A model generated the notes under the pieces. The model was not told the origin of the DNA and made no database searches. It saw nothing but the letters and a program-made list of their open reading frames with translations. A stretch of 24,074 nt of DNA from a virus: IMG/VR virus record IMGVR_UViG_3300007363_000102, positions 1-24,074 of that record, one strand, 5' to 3'. This document shows positions 22,393 to 24,074 of the stretch, one piece after another (positions within the stretch are counted from its first letter, which is position 1; each line of letters starts with the position of its first letter). A program made the translations under genes and the position numbers.

Positions 22393-22553
22393 ATGAAGAG
22401 ACATTGGAGCAACGCATCAGCCATCTTGAACGACAGTTTGAGCAATTGTCTGAAGCCTTTCACGCCAACAGCCAGTTGATGGTGATGATGGCAAGGGAAC
22501 TCAAGCGGATCAAAGATCTGATGAACGATGAAGATCCTATAGGAATGCAATGA
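22389..22553 (+). CDS. 54-aa coiled-coil protein
   Basis: A short gene fitted exactly between RusA and the methyltransferase by overlaps of four bases on each side. The product MNEETLEQRISHLERQFEQL and onwards is a single amphipathic helix with heptad leucines, probably a dimeric coiled coil, ending in an acidic tail (MNDEDPIGMQ). Such SlyX-like mini coiled coils are frequent in phage early operons, with unknown role. The ribosome site of the following gene (AGGA at 22541-22544) lies in its last codons. Confidence 0.6.
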   Translation: MNEETLEQRISHLERQFEQLSEAFHANSQLMVMMARELKRIKDLMNDEDPIGMQ

Positions 22554-23563
22554 ATGAGCTGGCTTTATTCGCAGGTGCTGGTGGAGGAATACTTGGTGGA
22601 CATCTCCTTGGATGGAGAACAGTCTGTGCAGTCGAGTGGGAGCAGTACCCAGCAAGCATACTGTGCGCCCGACAAAATGACGGACTTCTCCCGCCTTTCC
22701 CGATTTGGGATGACGTTCAAACCTTTGACGGACGACCATGGCAAGGCATTGTTGATGTCGTATCTGGAGGGTTTCCATGCCAAGACATCTCAGCCGCAGG
22801 AAAAGGAACAGGCATTGATGGAGAGCGGTCAGGCATGTGGCGAGAAATGGCACGCATCATTCGTGAAGTACGACCACGATTCGTCTTCGTGGAAAACTCA
22901 CCAATGCTCACTTCTAGGGGACTTGGAACCGTTCTTGGAGACTTGGCCGCAATGGGGTTTGATGCGAGATGGGGAGTGTTGGGAGCAGCGGATGTTGGAG
23001 CAAACCATCAGAGGGACAGAATCTGGATTGTCGCCAAATGGCGTGGACAGCTTTCACACGCCCAACACGACAGGATTAGACGGTGGGAGCAACAGCAGAA
23101 AGGCGCTACGCAAGAAGATCGAGAGATTGCCGACTCCCCAATCAACAGACTACAGAGACAAGCCAACCAGCAAAAGTTGGAAAGCAAAAGGGGGTGTCAA
23201 CTTCAGTTTGGCGAATCCAGAAATACAAGCAATGTGGCCGACACCGAATGCAAGAGACTGGAAGGACAGCCAAACAGCAGGCAACAGGAAGTCGCCAGGC
23301 TTGGGAGTAGTAGCGCACTGGCCGACACCGAGGACAAAGGGGATGTGTGGCGGGAGTGGCAGTTGGGATTTGCTAAAGAAGAACACGACAGTGGAAGAGG
23401 CTCGACTGATGGGAGCAGGGAATGGTGGTCAATTGAACCCAACGTGGGTAGAGTGGCTCATGGGGTGGCCGCAAGGGTGGACAGACTTAAAGCCATTGGA
23501 AATGGACAAGTCCCATTGTGTGCCGCAACAGCATGGAGAATCTTAAATGAAAGGTGGTTATAG
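22550..23563 (+). CDS. C5 cytosine DNA methyltransferase
   Basis: A 337-residue DNA methyltransferase transferring methyl from SAM to carbon 5 of cytosine, probably protecting phage DNA from host restriction. Motifs in order: I, LFAGAGGG (residues 6-13); IV, GGFPCQDIS with catalytic Cys77; VI, ENS (115-117); VIII, QRDRIWIVA (154-162); and a C-terminal motif X-like AIGNGQVPLCAATAWRIL (~313-330). Residues ~165-300, where the target-recognition domain should be, are polar, with repeated ADT/ADS (ADSPIN, VADTEC, LADTED). No cognate endonuclease gene is visible. A second frame is open across almost the whole gene. Confidence 0.92.
   Translation: MNELALFAGAGGGILGGHLLGWRTVCAVEWEQYPASILCARQNDGLLPPFPIWDDVQTFDGRPWQGIVDVVSGGFPCQDISAAGKGTGIDGERSGMWREMARIIREVRPRFVFVENSPMLTSRGLGTVLGDLAAMGFDARWGVLGAADVGANHQRDRIWIVAKWRGQLSHAQHDRIRRWEQQQKGATQEDREIADSPINRLQRQANQQKLESKRGCQLQFGESRNTSNVADTECKRLEGQPNSRQQEVARLGSSSALADTEDKGDVWREWQLGFAKEEHDSGRGSTDGSREWWSIEPNVGRVAHGVAARVDRLKAIGNGQVPLCAATAWRILNERWL
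22554..23546 (+). CDS. 330-aa protein overprinted on the methyltransferase gene
   Basis: An ATG four bases after the methyltransferase start opens the +1 frame for 330 codons. The product does not look random. It contains SRFGMTFKPLTDDHGKALLM (residues ~49-68), SSSWKTHQCSLLGDLEPF (~109-126), TWPQWGLMRDGECWEQ (~129-144), repeated PTP motifs (LPTPQSTDY, MWPTPNARDWKD, HWPTPRTK) and a C-terminus NPTWVEWLMGWPQGWTDLKP. These resemble, from memory, a phage protein family found with or fused to cytosine methyltransferases. Its TAA is directly followed by the ATG of the next gene. Trp content is high. Function unknown; the methylase and this protein could share one ribosome site at 22541-22544. Confidence 0.6.
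   Translation: MSWLYSQVLVEEYLVDISLDGEQSVQSSGSSTQQAYCAPDKMTDFSRLSRFGMTFKPLTDDHGKALLMSYLEGFHAKTSQPQEKEQALMESGQACGEKWHASFVKYDHDSSSWKTHQCSLLGDLEPFLETWPQWGLMRDGECWEQRMLEQTIRGTESGLSPNGVDSFHTPNTTGLDGGSNSRKALRKKIERLPTPQSTDYRDKPTSKSWKAKGGVNFSLANPEIQAMWPTPNARDWKDSQTAGNRKSPGLGVVAHWPTPRTKGMCGGSGSWDLLKKNTTVEEARLMGAGNGGQLNPTWVEWLMGWPQGWTDLKPLEMDKSHCVPQQHGES
23235..23331. repeat. Direct repeat TGGCCGACACCGA, two copies
   Basis: The 13-bp word occurs at 23235-23247 and 23319-23331, with a diverged third copy near 23128-23140 (GCCGACTCCCCA). In the methyltransferase frame each encodes ADT/ADS, in the overlapping frame W/LPTP. Confidence 0.75.
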
Positions 23564-23750
23564 AGGCGGTGGTCGTAAGCCCATCCAGATTGACGAGCGC
23601 AGGGCATTCAGTTTGCATGACCAGGGCTTCAGCAAGAAAGATATTGCTTCCCGATTTGGTGTGCCATACAAATCATTGCTCACAATTTTTCGCAAGGCTG
23701 GCAGGTTTACAGTCAAAGGTCAGTACAACTGGAAGGACAAGAATGGATGA
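23547..23750 (+). CDS. Small helix-turn-helix protein
   Basis: A 67-residue basic protein. Residues ~19-52 (FSLHDQGFSKKDIASRFGVP, then YKSLLTIFRKAG) form a resolvase/homeodomain-like HTH; the N-terminus is Gly/Arg-rich (GGYRGGGRK). It starts directly after the stop of the overprinted frame (TAAATG) but 17 bases inside the methyltransferase frame. Possible roles are regulation of the early operon or guidance of another enzyme to DNA; neither can be decided here. Confidence 0.65.
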   Translation: MKGGYRGGGRKPIQIDERRAFSLHDQGFSKKDIASRFGVPYKSLLTIFRKAGRFTVKGQYNWKDKNG

Positions 23751-23955
23751 CAGCGCATGGCGTAAGCGTCAGATTGAGCAGCGGATTCAGTCAGCTGAAC
23801 AGGCTGTTGCTGAACTGCGTGGCAGGGTGGAGTCATTGAATCCATACCGAAATCACATCATTGAAGAGGTGGCACAAGCCATCGAGCGCATGGAATCGTT
23901 TGGCAAAGACACCATCAGCAGTTTTGCCATCTATATCAGGAGCATGAAGGAATGA
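23743..23955 (+). CDS. 70-aa helical unknown protein
   Basis: Begins MDDSAWRKRQIEQRIQSAEQ, with GGAAGGA six bases upstream of the ATG, and overlaps the HTH gene by eight bases. Residues ~6-35 form a charged coiled coil, followed by a second helix (IIEEVAQAIERMESFG). The open frame extends further upstream to 23554 but that part overlaps the HTH gene and lacks a ribosome site. No known family recognised. Confidence 0.6.
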   Translation: MDDSAWRKRQIEQRIQSAEQAVAELRGRVESLNPYRNHIIEEVAQAIERMESFGKDTISSFAIYIRSMKE

Positions 23956-24074
23956 TTGAAGTATTGAAACAGGCGCTTGAGGCGTTGGAAAACTCGCAGC
24001 GTTTTGTCGAAGCATCTGCCAACGCAAAGATGCTGCATGGATGGGGCGAACAGCTAGACACAGCCGAAGATGCC
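23952..24074 (+). CDS. Unknown protein, N-terminal part, runs off the window
   Basis: Starts in the stop of the preceding gene (ATGA), with GAAGGA just upstream. The 41 visible residues begin MIEVLKQALEALENSQRFVE, a pattern common to short helical phage proteins containing repeated ALEALE. The gene is cut by the window end, so length and function are unknown. Confidence 0.6.
   Translation, partial: MIEVLKQALEALENSQRFVEASANAKMLHGWGEQLDTAEDA

Noticed and set aside
22565-22911. 72-aa and 64-aa frames on the - strand within the methylase gene
   Set aside because: Short antisense shadows without ribosome sites; unlike the + strand overprinted frame they do not span the gene or show family-like motifs.
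22550-23563. Programmed frameshift or sequencing error joining the two methylase-locus frames
   Set aside because: Both frames are open from start to end with their own start and stop, so no error is needed; no clear slippery heptamer with pseudoknot was noticed, though this was not tested.
1-24074. CRISPR array, insertion sequence, integrase or attachment site
   Set aside because: No regularly spaced repeats, no transposase or integrase frame, and no tRNA-derived att duplication were seen.

Overview
The window looks like about half of a tailed-phage genome with a T7-like (podovirus) virion. On the + strand it runs from the end of the portal gene through scaffold, major capsid, the two tail tube proteins, internal virion proteins, tail fibre proteins and a complete Gram-negative lysis cassette. 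A host with an outer membrane is implied by a nested Rz/Rz1 spanin pair and a GH19 endolysin. The recognisable promoters are of sigma70 type, so host RNA polymerase probably transcribes these genes. No phage RNA polymerase, DNA polymerase, terminase or integrase lies in the window. The host species cannot be read from the sequence.

Layout. 1-1476: portal (3' end), a small Bbp19-like protein and scaffold, closed by an intrinsic terminator. 1477-2272: about 800 bases without a convincing gene but rich in RNA structure. It holds a promoter built into the terminator hairpin, a candidate small RNA with its own terminator, a 146-nt tRNA/tmRNA-like fold, a further ~260-nt multi-helix domain, then the capsid promoter and a structured leader. 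2273-15655: capsid, decoration-like protein, tail tube A and B, internal virion proteins and two adhesion proteins. 15668-18826: fibre chaperone-like protein and lysis genes (small membrane proteins, lipoprotein, holin candidate, Rz/Rz1, endolysin).

18823-21317 on the - strand is a tightly coupled recombination operon: winged-helix protein, small protein, YqaJ-type exonuclease, small protein, ERF annealing protein, 38-aa protein. A divergent control region (21318-21451) separates it from a rightward operon: RHH regulator, two small proteins, RusA resolvase, coiled-coil protein, C5 DNA methyltransferase, HTH protein and two more small genes, the last cut by the window end. Almost every gene overlaps its neighbour by 1-8 bases, so translational coupling is the rule.

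The most striking observation is that the methyltransferase gene carries a second open frame of 330 codons along nearly its whole length (22554-23546). This frame has its own family-like motifs (repeated W/L-PTP, RDWKD, a Trp-rich C-terminus), starts four bases after the methyltransferase start, and stops exactly at the start codon of the next gene. The second is the RNA-rich region between scaffold and capsid.
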